Shown here one piece after another: positions 36,001 to 46,271 of a stretch of 64,000 bases of DNA. A program made the translations under genes and the position numbers. Every line of letters starts with the position of its first letter. Within the stretch, counting starts at the first letter, position 1. The DNA comes from Diadema setosum (taxonomy: Eukaryota; Echinodermata; Echinoidea; Diadematoida; Diadematidae): assembly GCF_964275005.1 (NCBI RefSeq), contig NC_092699.1, positions 21,624,333 to 21,688,332 on the forward strand. The letters run 5' to 3'. The notes under the pieces are model-generated. The model searched no databases and was not told where the DNA came from. It saw only the letters and a program-made list of their open reading frames with translations.

Positions 36001-39000
36001 GGCCTAAAAGGCCCCCTCCCTCGACATTTCGCGCGATAACTCATATTTCATAAAACAATAAAATAAATAAGAAATTGATTTTGATACCGAATTTTTTTTC
36101 AAGTACATTTGCGAAGAATGCCACAAAGAATAATTAGACCAAAAATGAGCACTTTTGGAGCTTTATTTACTGATTTAGATCAAAGAGTCTGATTTCTCGC
36201 ATAAATTAGCATAAGTAATCAAAATAAAATAAAAGAAGACTATTTTGTAAAATTTAAATATACGATCTTGTAGATTACATCGCACACTACCATTGTGCAA
36301 ATTTCCGCGGCGATCGCGCGATCCACGGCCGAGATCTTAAGGGGGGGCCCTTTAGCCCCCCCCCCCCCCCCAGTCTTTCGAGCTACCAAAATAGCCCAGT
36401 CTTTTTAGGGTTAAATGATGCTTCAGTTCCTATTAGAAGTGGGCGAGGTATAAGAAATTATTTGTTACCAAATCTCCACCTTGTTCTGATTGCACATTTT
36501 CTTCCTCCTCTGCTCCCATACAAAGGTTTATAAGATGTCTTCCAGACCGCGAGGTATTGCAATTATCATCAACAACAAGAAGTTCAAGACAATGAAGACT
36601 CGGCAGGGAACAGATGTGGACAGCCGTAACCTTGAGAATGTCTTCAAACAACTAGGATTCAATACAGTGGTTCATCGGGACCTCAAGGGCAGGGTAGGCT
36701 GTGAGACTCTTTTCTAGTCTTTTTCTGTCTGTTGTTGATAAGAGGATATCTTGAGCTAATTAGTCTAGAATAATCCTATACTGTGCAAAGGTTTCTGATC
36801 AGTACATGTGTGCTGACATCATCAGAGATGGTAGACTCTTTTCGGACTAGAAATGGTTAGCAGATGTGTAAACAGTGTGTGAATTAAACCATGACCCAAA
36901 CGTTGGAAGCAATGTCCCCCAAGACTGTAGATATAAAGGAAAATGAACAGCCTATGTAGGTATCTGGAAATATGCAGTTGTCATTCCCAAGATTGACATG
37001 AGGGTTGAATCATTCATAGCAATGAGTATAGAAGCCAAGGGAGACACACAGGAGAAGTGAAAAATAGGAAAACATGAGAAAGGCAATATGGATGAAACAA
37101 CCCATATGGGCATTGATTTTGACTTCTCCAATACTTTCATCTGTGATTTGAACAATTCTATGGAGATGGACTAAATAGCTCTCTTTGAAGAGTTGCTAAT
37201 TAGTGTGTTTTACAATATTTGGCATTAGTGCTATCAAGTGGTGTCTTGCTTCTCACAAAATAAGAAAATGGGATTCTAAAATTGATTTTTTTTTTTTTTT
37301 TTTAAACATGTATTATATCATATGCAAATTTTCATTTTCCCATTATGGGGCCCTTAATATGGATTTTGTGTGTGTGTGTGTGTGCGCGCTTATTTTTCTG
37401 AAAACTTTTGTCACACACAAATGAGCAGGTTTGTATTTTTGGTCCCAGTTGTGATTTCTTGCTGTCAAAATATAGTTTTGTTTGTTTTTGTTTTTGCAGT
37501 GCATCAGTGTGTAATTTGATCTGCAGAAGTGAGCAGGCCAGACATTGGCATGAACATGAGCTTATTGACACAGCAGTTTCCTTATTTAGATGGATTTATT
37601 TTCTTGCTATTTCTTCACTGCAGGATATTCAGCAGCTCATGATACAGTTGTCGCGACACAACCATACTACGTTTCACTGCTTCATACTTGCTATCCTCAC
37701 ACATGGTATAGAGGGCGCTGTTTATGGCACCGATGAGCAACTAGTAAAGATCGAGGACTTGGTCAATTACTTCAGCTCAGACCGTTGCCCTACCCTGGCA
37801 GGCAAACCCAAGCTCTTCTTTCTACAGGCTTGTCGTGGAGGTAACCAAACTATGAATTATTTACAGTACAGAGGCTTCCATATCATAAGACAAAGAGAAA
37901 TGGCATGAAATAACTGTATGATTTATAATCATATAAAGTTGTATGTTTGTAGTTAAAGGGACTGTACAGTACTGGTTGAGGTGGGGATTCATGTTTTGAA
38001 CATTCCTAAGTGAGATGATAAGAAACCTCTTTTGAAATATGAAAGACCATGTAATTTTAAGAAGGATTCAACATTTATTTGATGAAAATTGGTTTTCAAA
38101 TGGCTGAGATATGATGCATCACGCGTCACCCCAGGGTACTGTAGTACCCCGGATTACCGCGTTGTGTAGCGCCACCTCACATCCACTCGAGGACAGCCAC
38201 AGAAAAATGCATGCACTATGTGCGGGTACATAGTCACTCCCATGCCACTGCATGTTATACTATGCGTGCATGGCACGCTGTGCTACCATTAGCGTGACTT
38301 CAGTGCAGTGCAGTGCAGTGGCTAGCGCGCGCTAGCTCCAGCACCAAAATAATTTCCTCTTTTTGGCACCCAGGGTGCAACATTTTTTTTTTTTTTTTTA
38401 AAATAAATAATTCAACAAAATGGCTGATTTTTATTTGGTACCCCGGGATACCATTTATGTCATCATATCCAAAAAAGTGATAATAATAAAAGGCGACAGG
38501 CCATGCCTTTTATTAGGATCTCTTTGTTTCACTTTGTTTTTGGATATCTCGGCCATTTCAAAACCAGTTTTCATCAAATAAACTTTTGATACCCCTTAGA
38601 ACTGCATGCTCTTCGACGTCTCAAAGAGTGGATTCTGAATATCTCGCAAAACTTTAAAAGCTAAATCCTCGCCTCAACCAGAACTGTACACACCCTTTAA
38701 CAGATTGAATAACTTGTCTATCTAACAAACTGTACATAGCAGATAGAGCTACAACAGAAGTAAGATACAATGATCATCAAGGAAGCACAGAGCAAATAAT
38801 ATGTACTTTTTATCTCCGTCTTTAGCTGATAAATATTCATTTCTATCGAATATTCATTTCTATCGAAGTGGAAATGCATGAAGAACTAAAATACATTGTT
38901 TTCATCTTCCCTACACCTGCACACAGAGCAGGTCACAATTCTGTCCTTGAATACATTCCAAATGCATGACTGTACGTGCATAGTCCTTTTCAAACTGATC

Positions 39001-42000
39001 CATGCAAGATGTACCTCCTTAGTTATAGTGTTAGTGTGTATCTTTGTACCAATTATTTTGACCTGAATATTTTGTAGGAGCATGGCATTTCCATATTGTA
39101 CAATAGGTTGTGTGTTGTGTACTTGCAATCAATGTGTGATCAAAGTTGGGGGGGTTCTTGAAAGCCACTAAAGTGACTGCATGCAAGATTTGCCATAACT
39201 AAAGGTATCATTTACCATTTGCAGATGAAACAAAAACCCAACTGAGCTTCAAAATAGTTTTAAAATGTGAGTTAGGGATAGAAACAACCAGTGTAAAAAT
39301 GTTTATCAGTATAATCAATGTTCATTATTGTAAGATATTCAAATTGTCAACAGATAATAAAAGTGTTCCCAGCAATAAACCCTTTACAGGTATGATTTAT
39401 TGAGAAAAAATAGTGATATCTATTTATATTGTAGGCTTCATTGCAAAATTTGTATAGGGCAGGATGTTTTGTAATACAACTGACCGAGACATGTGCCATC
39501 AAATGTGATAATTTTTAACTCACTCCTCCAGTGGTAAACAGTACCTTTAAAGGTAGGGAATCCCATTTGCATGCCTTAAATGAAGAGTTGTATAAATACT
39601 TAGTATGTTGGAGAGAGTACCATTTTAGAAACTACCATAAAGTATTGAAAGTGGAAGGTAACATTTAGTACATTTTTATTGACCGTTAGATTTTGAATTG
39701 AATTTTTTTTCGGGGCTCACCGTAAATTCCAGTACATTACTAGGCTTATTACTTTGCAGACCCATGCACTGCATGTGTGTCCATCATGTATATTTTGTGA
39801 AGAAAGTTCATCAAAACTTACAAACATTTCTATATACATTCTTGCCACACACTCTATATGTTATTACATCAGCTCTTATACTTTAAGATTTGCGTTTATA
39901 GATATCAAAAAAAAAAAAAAAAAAAATACAGAAGACTGCAACAAAAAGGTTTAAGTGTGGCTGACACACAGAACTACTGAGTAGTTGAGTTTTGTGCATT
40001 ATTCAAATTGTAGATAACTGTTGACTTCCAAATTTCTCAGCAGTGGCCTAAACAAGTCCCCTGAGGTTCATATTTAATGTTTTGCTGCATTTTGGGAGGT
40101 CTGTAAAAGGTATCCCCTACCTTTAAAGCAATTATAATATTGGCATGTTTACCTGTAAATGCATATAATCATGTCTTTTTTTTTCTTACTCAAATGAATA
40201 TACTGTAAATTACAATATTTTTGCGGCATGAAATTTTCGCGAATTGGAGCTGACGGCGTTTTTCACGGCATGACATTTTTTGCGAGTTGCCTCTTAACAT
40301 TCATTGCGTATAGTGTAGACAAGAACTTTCATGTGCTTCTTAATTTAGCAAATCTTGGCTCTTGCGAAATTTGTGTAATTAAAATGCACGAGAACATTCC
40401 TAGTTTTACAGTATATACATGTACATACCTGTGAGACACATTATTCATTGTAACATTTCAAGTGAATTGTTCTATCTGTACCTGTGTAGAGAGATTTGAT
40501 GCAGGGGTTGAGCAGACGGACGGTACAGCCGTGGCTGGATCAGGCGATGGAGCGAGACTGGACACTATTTCAATGACAGAAGATGAACTGGTAGACAAGA
40601 TGCTGCGAATGGAGCTGGAATCCACCGATAGCTTTGCCTCAGCACGATCCAAGATGCCCAGCCAAAGTGACATCCTTTTGGCCTATGCAACTGTACCAGG
40701 TGGGGAACACTTCCTGTTCAGTCCTTTGAATCTTACCTTTGATTAAAGGGATTGTATAGTTTTGGTTGAGACCTAATTTCAGGTTTCTAACATTATTTGG
40801 TGAGATAATGAGAAACCTTTTATGAAATATGAAAGAGGAAGTAATTCAATGAGGAATTCAATGTTTATTCGATGAAAATTGGTTTTGAAATGGCTGAGAT
40901 ATCCAAAACAGAGCAATTCTAATAAGTGTGGGACCCACACTTTATTACGATCGCTTTGTTTTACTTTGTTTTTGGATGTTTCAGTCATTCCAAACCCGAT
41001 TTTCATCAAATAAACTTTGAATTCCTCTTAAAATGGTATGCTCTGTACTATTTCATAAGTGTTTTCTTGGTATCTCGTAAAAAGTTAAAAGCCCAATTCT
41101 CATCTCCACCAATACTGTACCATCCCTTTAACCCTAACTAGGCCGGGCTATTTAGGTAGATCATAGAGCCGGGGGGGGGGGGGGCCCTCCCTCCAGATCT
41201 CGGCTGTCGACCGCGCGATCGCAAAGAAAATTGGCACACACATTGCCTATGACGTAATCTAAAGTACCATGAAGTTAAATTGTTGAAAAATTATCATTCA
41301 TGCTAATTTATGCTAATTTTTGCATAATGATGCATAAAATCAGACAATTTGGTATAAATCACTAAATAAAGCTCAAAATGGGCACATTTTTTGTGTAAAT
41401 ATTCTTTTTAGTGTCCTGAGCAAATATAAGAGAAAAAAATTTTGCCATTAGAAAAAATTTCTTTAAGTATCTTATTGTTTTTTTTTATTTCTTAGGTATT
41501 ACTTTGTTTTTTTGACTTTATGTTTTTCATTGTTTTTTCGATGAAACTTGTCCGCGACATTGTTCCGAACAAGAAAATATGTTATTGATTGATTTTGATC
41601 AATAAAACCACCAAATAATCCTGCTTTTATGAAATTTGCTTGTAAGCACAGTTTGCATTGAAATTGTACACGAATTCACGTTTTTGAGCAATTTTTGGTC
41701 TGACATGCACATACATATTTACGTGCAACTTCGGAACCGAGCGCCCGGGCATCGCAAATTTGGTGTCAAAAGATGCGGGAGACTCAAAAGAAAAAAGTCA
41801 TGAAACGTCGCGGCGATAGCTTTTCGCGTTAGCGAAACATGGCGCGGAACATTGAGGGGGAGGGCCTCAGAGTCTGATCACTTACATAATGATCTTTGAT
41901 AGGATTGACCTGTCACCAATTAGAGAGTCACACTTTTTGACTCTTTAAAAAAAGATCAGTAAATAAAAAGAAAAATAAATGAAAAAATGAAAAAGCAGAA

Positions 42001-44447
42001 CAGAACACACACACACACACACACGGCTTCCAAGGGTTTCATCTTAACATTCTTCCTATGGAACAAAGGGGGAGGAGCATCGATTCAACCACTGGTAGCA
42101 CAACGCTCCTCTCCTGCATTCAAAACACTCCTCGGCCCCTGATATTGACTTGGTTTTTTGTAACACTATTTCGCTAATGGGAAGGTCCTCAATATATGGG
42201 ATGGCATTGATACACTGGGTGATTTCACGTTTGTTGCTAGTGCTGGTGCTGATGTTCTCTCCAAAACTCCTGCTTTAAATTGAGCTCCAACACCATCGAT
42301 GAGATTATCGTAAGTGATACCGATATATGAGGCCACATGTAGAGTGTTCTTCATGCGACCATTGCATAAGAATAGACTATGCATGTATGTACATCCATGG
42401 ATATGAATGTGGGTCTCACATGTAGCAGGGCTAACACTAACATCAAACTTGCAAATGACAAGTTTGATATCTGTAGGGGCTGGTGATGTGTTAGACAACG
42501 GGAAGAAAGCATGTTAATCTCCAACAAGAATTGTGGAGCTTGGTTCAGCAGATGACATTTAACACTGATCCCAACATTAGCTACTGGGAGTATGTCCTAC
42601 TTTTGAGGTCCACCTGTTGATTTCATGTTCGAGATTGTTGCTGGTGCTAGTGTTGATATAGCACTAACCCTCACACTAGCACCGAATTTGAAATCACCCA
42701 CTGTAAAAGTAGAATTTATGTCCACAAATTTCGTAGCAGACAAGCAAAAGCATATTGTGGAGCATGTTAGGTGGGATATCAAATGCTATCTCTAAATATC
42801 AGACCATTTTTGGGTAGTCTTTATGAGCATATTTTACTATTTGCATGTATATATGCTTGTTTGGCCTTGCACTCTGATCAAGCTGTGATTGTACACAGAC
42901 CATGTGTCTTCTTAACATGTAAAATATATTAAATATATTTCTGTTCTGTGTCATACCCTTGGGGTACTTTCTTGATGACTGAAACAAATGACTGGATTAA
43001 TAGCTACTTGGTATTTGATCTTTCGATGGTTCTCTTGTAAGTAGTATGTGCGCAGGTAACTGTCCACATGTTGTAAACCTGTCATTATTAGAGAATTGAT
43101 GAGGAGTTTATTATTGTTGGATGATAACTGCTCCTGTTGCATTGGGTATGTCACATGTACAGGTTATGTTTCGTGGAGGAACTCAGAGAAAGGCAGCTGG
43201 TTTATTCAGGCTCTGACGGAGGTCATGCTTCAGAATGCAAGGCAAGAAGACATGCTGTCAATGATGACCATGGTAAGATGTGCTTCATTTGTGACATGTG
43301 TGTGAGAAGTGGGAGGTAACTGAATCCAGCTTGTCCTCTCCTTAATACAGAGTTTCAAATGCATGGATGGTAGACATTAGTCGAGGACGAGTCCTGAGTG
43401 TACTTGGGTAAGTGTCTGTGGGAAATGCATGTTGTAGCACAATCAGCCCATCCTCAGCGGGTAAAATAAAGGATTATCAGTGTGAAGACAGACTACTCAG
43501 TTCACACTTGTCAGGACAAGACTGTTAATTGCGTAGAGTTTCACAATGGCTGATCATGAGTAAGTGAATGGATATCCTGTTTATCCTGAAGCAATCTCCT
43601 TACAGACTAAACACCATGCAGCTTGAGAAAGACGAGGAAGATTTTTTTGCTTGGCACTAAAGTTTACTCACACTAGACTACCCTGAAACCGGCCCATCAC
43701 CATCTGCTGTTATGTTTTGACTATGCTGTATCCTCAGGCCTGCCTCTTTTCCATGCCATTGATAGAGTCCTCCAATCCTTCCTTGTCCCTTATGCAATTC
43801 ACTTCTCCCACCACTAGAGAGTGAGGATTGAAGAGGCTTACCGGTGTGATGTCAATGATTACTCAAGGCATGCACAAGTTGATACTGTCATCAAAAGTGC
43901 AATATGTCATTGAGCCATCAAGCCCCACAAACCCATCTCTCTGACTTCCAGCTGTATCTTTTTGTTATGATTTTTATCCAAATCAGTTATTCTTGTATTG
44001 AGTTTTCTGCATTATGAGTGAATTGCCCTTCATTTAAGTAATTAAGTGTTTATTACTCGGTGTTTTAGGAGTGGCCATGATAAAAAACCATCGCTGTATG
44101 TACTTGGATTGGTTATTTTTTATGTTTATTTACATCAATGAAATGCAATTTGTCAATCACTTGTTACAAGTATTTCATAAGGTGGCATAAATACTTCCTT
44201 TTCATTTGCGCCCTACTCTGGTCACTTACCAATGTTTATTTCTACTGCAGGATTATCAAAAGTGTCTATAATATCAACTGTGTAGATGATTTTTCATTGG
44301 TAACACATTTTATGCTGATTGATACCCTAGGTCAATGGGAAGGTGGCAAGAGCCTTTGAGTCATCTTCAGGTCGCCACAAACAGATGCCAGCCCCCGTCA
44401 CCATGCTGACAAAGAAGCTCTACTTCTTTCCAGGATTCTACATCTGA
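26906..44447 (+). CDS. CASP9: CARD-containing initiator caspase, caspase-9 type (paralogue B), complete, 8 exons, 438 aa
   Basis: Initiator cysteine protease of the apoptosome branch (family knowledge). The exons join as 26906-27037, 28584-28842, 35620-35723, 36526-36693, 37624-37840, 40490-40699, 43163-43272 and 44331-44447 (1317 nt), all GT-AG with matching phases. ATG 26906 is preceded in frame by TGA at 26852. Residues 1-95 form the CARD: MDQNDRKTIRKNLPKLA parallels MDEADRRLLRRCRLRLV of human caspase-9, and MDLETRGPKAF parallels DLETRG. The p20 domain starts near 169 (RGIAIIINN), with His248 in ILTHG and Cys291 in QACRGE. The p10 domain has YVSWRNSEKGSWF and KLYFFPG. GARLD|TISM in the p20-p10 linker resembles the human DQLD|AISS processing site. 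The introns are full of miniature transposons, but no exon is disrupted. A caspase-2 identity is less likely because of the GAVYGTD, VSWR and QMP motifs. Confidence 0.93.
27700..27880. mobile_element. Degenerate fragment related to the G/C-run piggyBac-like MITE
   Basis: The text TTTGGTCTCAAAAG, GAGACTCGAAAGAAAAAGGTCA and a terminal C-run match, in order, the reverse of 18480-18570 and the right part of 41129-41875. No intact ends. Confidence 0.45.
28452..28545 (+). mobile_element. 94-bp TTAA miniature element, copy 1
   Basis: It begins TTAACCTGTTGAGGACG and ends CTTCAGTGGGTTAA, with the core phrase CACATTTCCC-TAGACACCTGCC. Copies at 28853-28945 (same strand) and 43377-43465 (opposite strand) share the core. 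It ends 38 bp before caspase B exon 2. Confidence 0.8.
28584..28842 (+). CDS. CASP9: Caspase B exon 2: second half of CARD and Gln/Pro-rich linker
   Basis: 259 nt after CCTTTGCAG, ending CAGCAAG|GTGAGC. It encodes MDLETRGPKAFNALIESLVE and then a linker with PQPFGQPTAAQQQ. Phase 0 in, 1 out. Confidence 0.94.
28853..28945 (+). mobile_element. 93-bp TTAA miniature element, copy 2
   Basis: It begins TTAACCCGTTTAGGATG and ends CGTCTTCAACGGGTTAA, with an inverted AACCCGTT/AACGGGTT pair. It starts 10 bp after the exon 2 boundary, inside the donor-proximal intron. Confidence 0.85.
29187..30187. mobile_element. Non-autonomous element with TATGCCTCCGCC ends, copy 2
   Basis: It starts TATGCCTCCGCC with a (GTCC)n tract and ends GGCGGAGGCATA, followed by CGCCATAGCGACATTTCTAG as in copy 1. 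It is about 1.0 kb against 1.44 kb in copy 1; it lacks the 145-bp tandem units but keeps AGGTCAAAGGTCA clusters (near 29383, 29540, 29685 and 29824). Confidence 0.8.
31268..31356 (-). repeat. tRNA-like module 1 (Leu-like), probably SINE-derived
   Basis: The minus strand reads ATGGCCGAGTGGTTAAAGGC (box A like), then an anticodon-type loop CTCAGAG that would give anticodon CAG, then GGGTTCGAACCCC (box B). The two sides of the acceptor stem do not pair and the T stem has a mismatch, so a working tRNA is unlikely. Confidence 0.55.
32717..32803 (-). repeat. tRNA-like module 2
   Basis: The minus strand has GTGTGGCTTTATAGTCACTT, AGCGCGC and TGTTCGAGACCCGCAGGAC. It is clearly a diverged copy of the module at 33376-33457 within the 666-bp duplication, and poor as a tRNA. 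Confidence 0.5.
33376..33457 (-). repeat. tRNA-like module 3
   Basis: The minus strand has TGGCATAATCGGTTAGCGCG (box A like) and GGTTCGACTCCCGCAGGAC (box B like). Stems are poorly conserved, so it is taken as the tRNA-derived head of a SINE. Confidence 0.55.
35620..35723 (+). CDS. CASP9: Caspase B exon 3: CARD-p20 linker
   Basis: 104 nt between TTCCTGCAG and GTGAGT. It encodes APAQWPNPSAPSDLSDVEMD and then ISSVYPQSMTDNDN, an acidic/Ser/Pro linker. Phase 1 in, 0 out. Confidence 0.88.
35969..36414. mobile_element. piggyBac-like MITE, copy 2 (TTAA flanked, G/C-run ends)
   Basis: It starts TTAACCCTAAAAAGACTGGG and ends with the exact inverse CCCAGTCTTTTTAGGGTTAA. G-runs with GGCCTAAAAGGCC lie inside the left end. 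446 bp, no coding. It lies in caspase B intron 3 (35724-36525). Confidence 0.85.
36526..36693 (+). CDS. CASP9: Caspase B exon 4: start of p20
   Basis: 168 nt, phase 0 at both ends. It encodes VYKMSSRPRGIAIIINNKKF, then KTRQGTDVDSRNLENVF and HRDLKGR. The donor is AGG|GTAGGC. Confidence 0.95.
36694..37623 (+). other. Caspase B intron 4
   Basis: 930 bp of A+T-rich sequence with a T-run near 37285 and a (TG)n run at 37366-37386. No element or coding signal was recognised. Confidence 0.7.
37624..37840 (+). CDS. CASP9: Caspase B exon 5: catalytic His and Cys
   Basis: 217 nt after CACTGCAG. It encodes FILAILTHGIEGAVYGTDEQ and then CPTLAGKPKLFFLQACRG. GAVYGTD is also found in human caspase-9. The donor is GGAG|GTAACC, phase 1 out. 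Confidence 0.96.
37953..38700. mobile_element. TTAA-flanked MITE, AGGGnCTGTACAG family, copy 1
   Basis: It starts TTAAAGGGACTGTACAGTAC and then TGGTTGAGG. The inverse of the right end reads TTAAAGGGTGTGTACAGTTC and then TGGTTGAGG. Subterminal GATGAAAATTGGTTT and AAACCAGTTTTCATC also pair, so the arms exceed 150 bp. The centre (about 38110-38490) has no match in copy 2 and may be a separate insertion. Confidence 0.8.
38701..39545. other. Caspase B intron 5, middle part: nothing recognisable
   Basis: A+T-rich. Only a 17-bp direct doublet near 38834-38866 (ATATTCATTTCTATCGA) was noted. Confidence 0.5.
39546..40127. mobile_element. TTAA-flanked MITE, AGGTAGGG family, copy 2
   Basis: It has the same ends and nearly the same sequence as 24961-25522, differing mainly by an A-run near 39907-39926 and a few substitutions. 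It lies in caspase B intron 5. Confidence 0.85.
40199..40415. mobile_element. Small inverted-repeat element, ends TACTGTAAA
   Basis: The left TATACTGTAAA and right TTTTACAGTATA ends are inverted, with TTTTGCG and TTTCGCGA phrases inside. No coding. It ends about 75 bp before caspase B exon 6. Confidence 0.55.
40490..40699 (+). CDS. CASP9: Caspase B exon 6: p20-p10 linker and start of p10
   Basis: 210 nt after CTGTGTAG, ending CCAG|GTGGGG. It encodes RFDAGVEQTDGTAVAGSGDG, ARLDTISMTEDELVD and KMPSQSDILLAYATVPG. Candidate processing sites are EQTD|G and ARLD|T. No ATPF-like IAP-binding start follows either site. Confidence 0.94.
40743..41131. mobile_element. TTAA-flanked MITE, AGGGnCTGTACAG family, copy 2
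   Basis: It starts TTAAAGGGATTGTATAG and then TTTTGGTTGAG, and ends CAATACTGTACCATCCCTTTAA. Long arms include GATGAAAATTGGTTT. 389 bp. Its right TTAA is also the left TTAA of the next element. Confidence 0.8.
41128..41875. mobile_element. piggyBac-like MITE, copy 3, right end not found
   Basis: It begins TTAACCCTAACTAGGCCGGG with a G-run. Its body (CCGCGCGATCGC, ATGCGGGAGACTCAAAAG, ATGAAACGTCG) matches copy 1 in reverse. The right side has a G-run at 41855-41863, but the expected CCCTA inverse and TTAA are not seen. Confidence 0.65.
41876..43162. other. Caspase B intron 6, right part
   Basis: Contains a (CA)n run at 42007-42024 and two loosely similar Val/Ser/Ala-type phrases (TTGTTGCTAGTGCTGGTG near 42231 and TTGTTGCTGGTGCTAGTG near 42636) that suggest an old internal duplication. 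No gene was recognised. Confidence 0.5.
43163..43272 (+). CDS. CASP9: Caspase B exon 7: p10 core
   Basis: 110 nt after TGTACAG, ending ACCATG|GTAAGA. It encodes YVSWRNSEKGSWFIQALTEV and then MLQNARQEDMLSMMTM. Confidence 0.95.
43377..43465 (-). mobile_element. 94-bp miniature element, copy 3 (reverse, worn ends)
   Basis: The minus strand reads ACCCGCTGAGGATG, GCATTTCCCACAGACACTTA and ACTCAGGACTCGTCCTCGA, aligning with the copies at 28452 and 28853. The terminal TTAA is no longer exact. It lies in caspase B intron 7 (43273-44330), which otherwise shows nothing. Confidence 0.65.
44331..44447 (+). CDS. CASP9: Caspase B exon 8: end of p10 and stop
   Basis: 117 nt after ATACCCTAG, with TGA at 44445-44447. 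It encodes VNGKVARAFESSSG, then HKQMPAPVTMLTKKLYFFPG and FYI. It lacks the acidic tail of paralogue A. Confidence 0.95.
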   Translation, partial: VNGKVARAFESSSGRHKQMPAPVTMLTKKLYFFPGFYI

Positions 44448-45294
44448 GTCAGCATTATAAAGACAGACAGCATTCAGAGAATTCGCTTTTAAGGTGTATC
44501 AACAAATTATGAAGATGTGAAGATGTGCAACATCAGTCCACAGTGGACACTCTTATCTTTTACAAGAAATCATATCAACAAATCATTTATACATCATGTT
44601 ATTCATACTTTAAAGTTGTTTATTTTTGTGTGTGTGTGCACAAGTGCATGAATTGTACCCAAATCTATATTGTCATTTTAAGGTTACCTGAGCCAAAGGC
44701 TCGAGTGAGCTATTATGATATTATGATCATTCATCATCTGCATCTGGCATATGTCATCTATCCTGTGTGGTGCATAAACTTTTACATTGTCAGCTTCTTC
44801 TTGAAAACACACAGTCAAATTATCACATTTTGACTGGTGTTATTGCAACCCTCCTCCTCTCTTTCTCTCTCTTCTGCCCCCCAGCCCAGAGCCGTCAAAG
44901 TAGAGAATCTTCAAAATCTTCTAAAAAAACCAGAAATGCTTTCAGTACATTAGTGACTGTACTGTCAAGTTAATTGCAGATCCAGGGGTGGCTCCTTTGG
45001 GGCTGGGACCAAATTTGAGGAGGGGGGGGGGGGGGGGAAGCAGTTTTCATATGTTAAAGTTCTTTTAGAAAATGCTTTACAAGGTAGTCACAGTTGAATG
45101 CAAGAGATTATTATGCAGAGGGGTGAAGATATGAGGTTTGAGTTTTCTCATTTTGACTGCCCTCTGTACACAAGTGAAATTTGTAAGTTCGCAACTGCAG
45201 ATTTACATTTTAACAAACATGTCAGAAAAAATGGAACCAGCGGGAAATGAATCTGGTTCTATTCCTGCTGGTTCCTTTGTACAGAGGACAGACA

Positions 45295-45300
45295 AATAAA
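45295..45300 (+). terminator. Candidate poly(A) signal for caspase B
   Basis: AATAAA about 850 bp past the stop; another lies at 45654-45659. The true 3' end cannot be chosen from sequence alone. Confidence 0.3.
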
Positions 45301-45852
45301 AAAAAAAAAATATGTACCTCATACTAGGCAGGTATTATTTCCAGTGTGGTAGAATGTATGATGGACAAAATGTTCTCTGTAGGCAATAGTCTGTAAGAAT
45401 GCGTGGGAAGTAAACTTGTTATACTCTGGTTAGCGCTTCACCCTCTGGGTCTCTTGTTATATTTTCTATTATTGTTTGCTTATTGATGATGAAAGTGGTT
45501 AGAATCTACATGAAGACTTTTTCTTCCTTGCCTTTCTCAAAGTTGCATTAATTTTGGTGTCGTGATAGGGGAAGTTGTTGGCTAAATATGTGTGTGTCTG
45601 AAACACGGGGCGCAAAGATTGATTTTGGATTCGTATCTTTCATCGCCTTATTTAATAAAGGATTCCAAAGATAAGGTTGTCAAATGCGAGAAACATTCTG
45701 TCGGGACTTCCACTTTGTCTTGACTTAATTTTCAGCATTTTTATGCACCTTACACTGGAGAAACATGTAGAGTTGAGTGAGAAAAAGTCTCAGTAGAACA
45801 GAATTAAAGAAAAACTCTAATCTGTGATGAAACAAGCATATACATACATGTA

Positions 45853-46271
45853 CAGTTGAACCTCTTGTATCCGGACAAGTCGGGACCGGGGCTCATCCGG
45901 ATAAGGGATTTGGCCGGATAAGGGAGACTCAATGCTTTATACATGTACATATACATACACATGTACTGATGTAGCCCATTGTAGTACCACATGTAGTAAT
46001 GTGTATACTGCAACCTTTTCATTGTTACATTTGGGGATGTTTCGGGATGTTGAAATGTCTGAAGGTAAGCAATTTGGAAGGAAATTTGATGCAATGTATG
46101 TTAATCATATTGGAAGTAATATGTAATTCATGTGTGTTTGGGTAGGAGTTCTTAAAGAGTTGGGAATCCCCCTTTCTTCCCGTAATTATTTAAAAAAAAA
46201 TCACGGCGAGATTGCGTCCGGATAATAGAGAGATCCGGATAAAGGGAGGCCGGATAATAGAGGTTCAACTG
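45853..46271. mobile_element. pogo/Tigger-like MITE, TA flanked
   Basis: TA-CAGTTGAACCTCTTGTATCC at the left and GGATAATAGAGGTTCAACTG-TA at the right are inverted. CCGGATAA recurs inside both ends. TA target and CAGTnGAACCTC ends fit Tc1/mariner-pogo type miniature elements. No transposase. Confidence 0.8.

Noticed and set aside
42166-42498. 110-codon minus-strand ORF in caspase B intron 6
   Set aside because: Composition follows a loosely repeated Ala/Ser/Val-type phrase, with no known domain; treated as non-coding repeat.
44767-44973. Possible alternative last exon of caspase B (CCCCCAG acceptor-like site near 44882 followed by an Arg/Ser/Lys-rich ORF)
   Set aside because: The modelled exon 8 already supplies the conserved end and a stop; no donor within exon 8 would lead to it.
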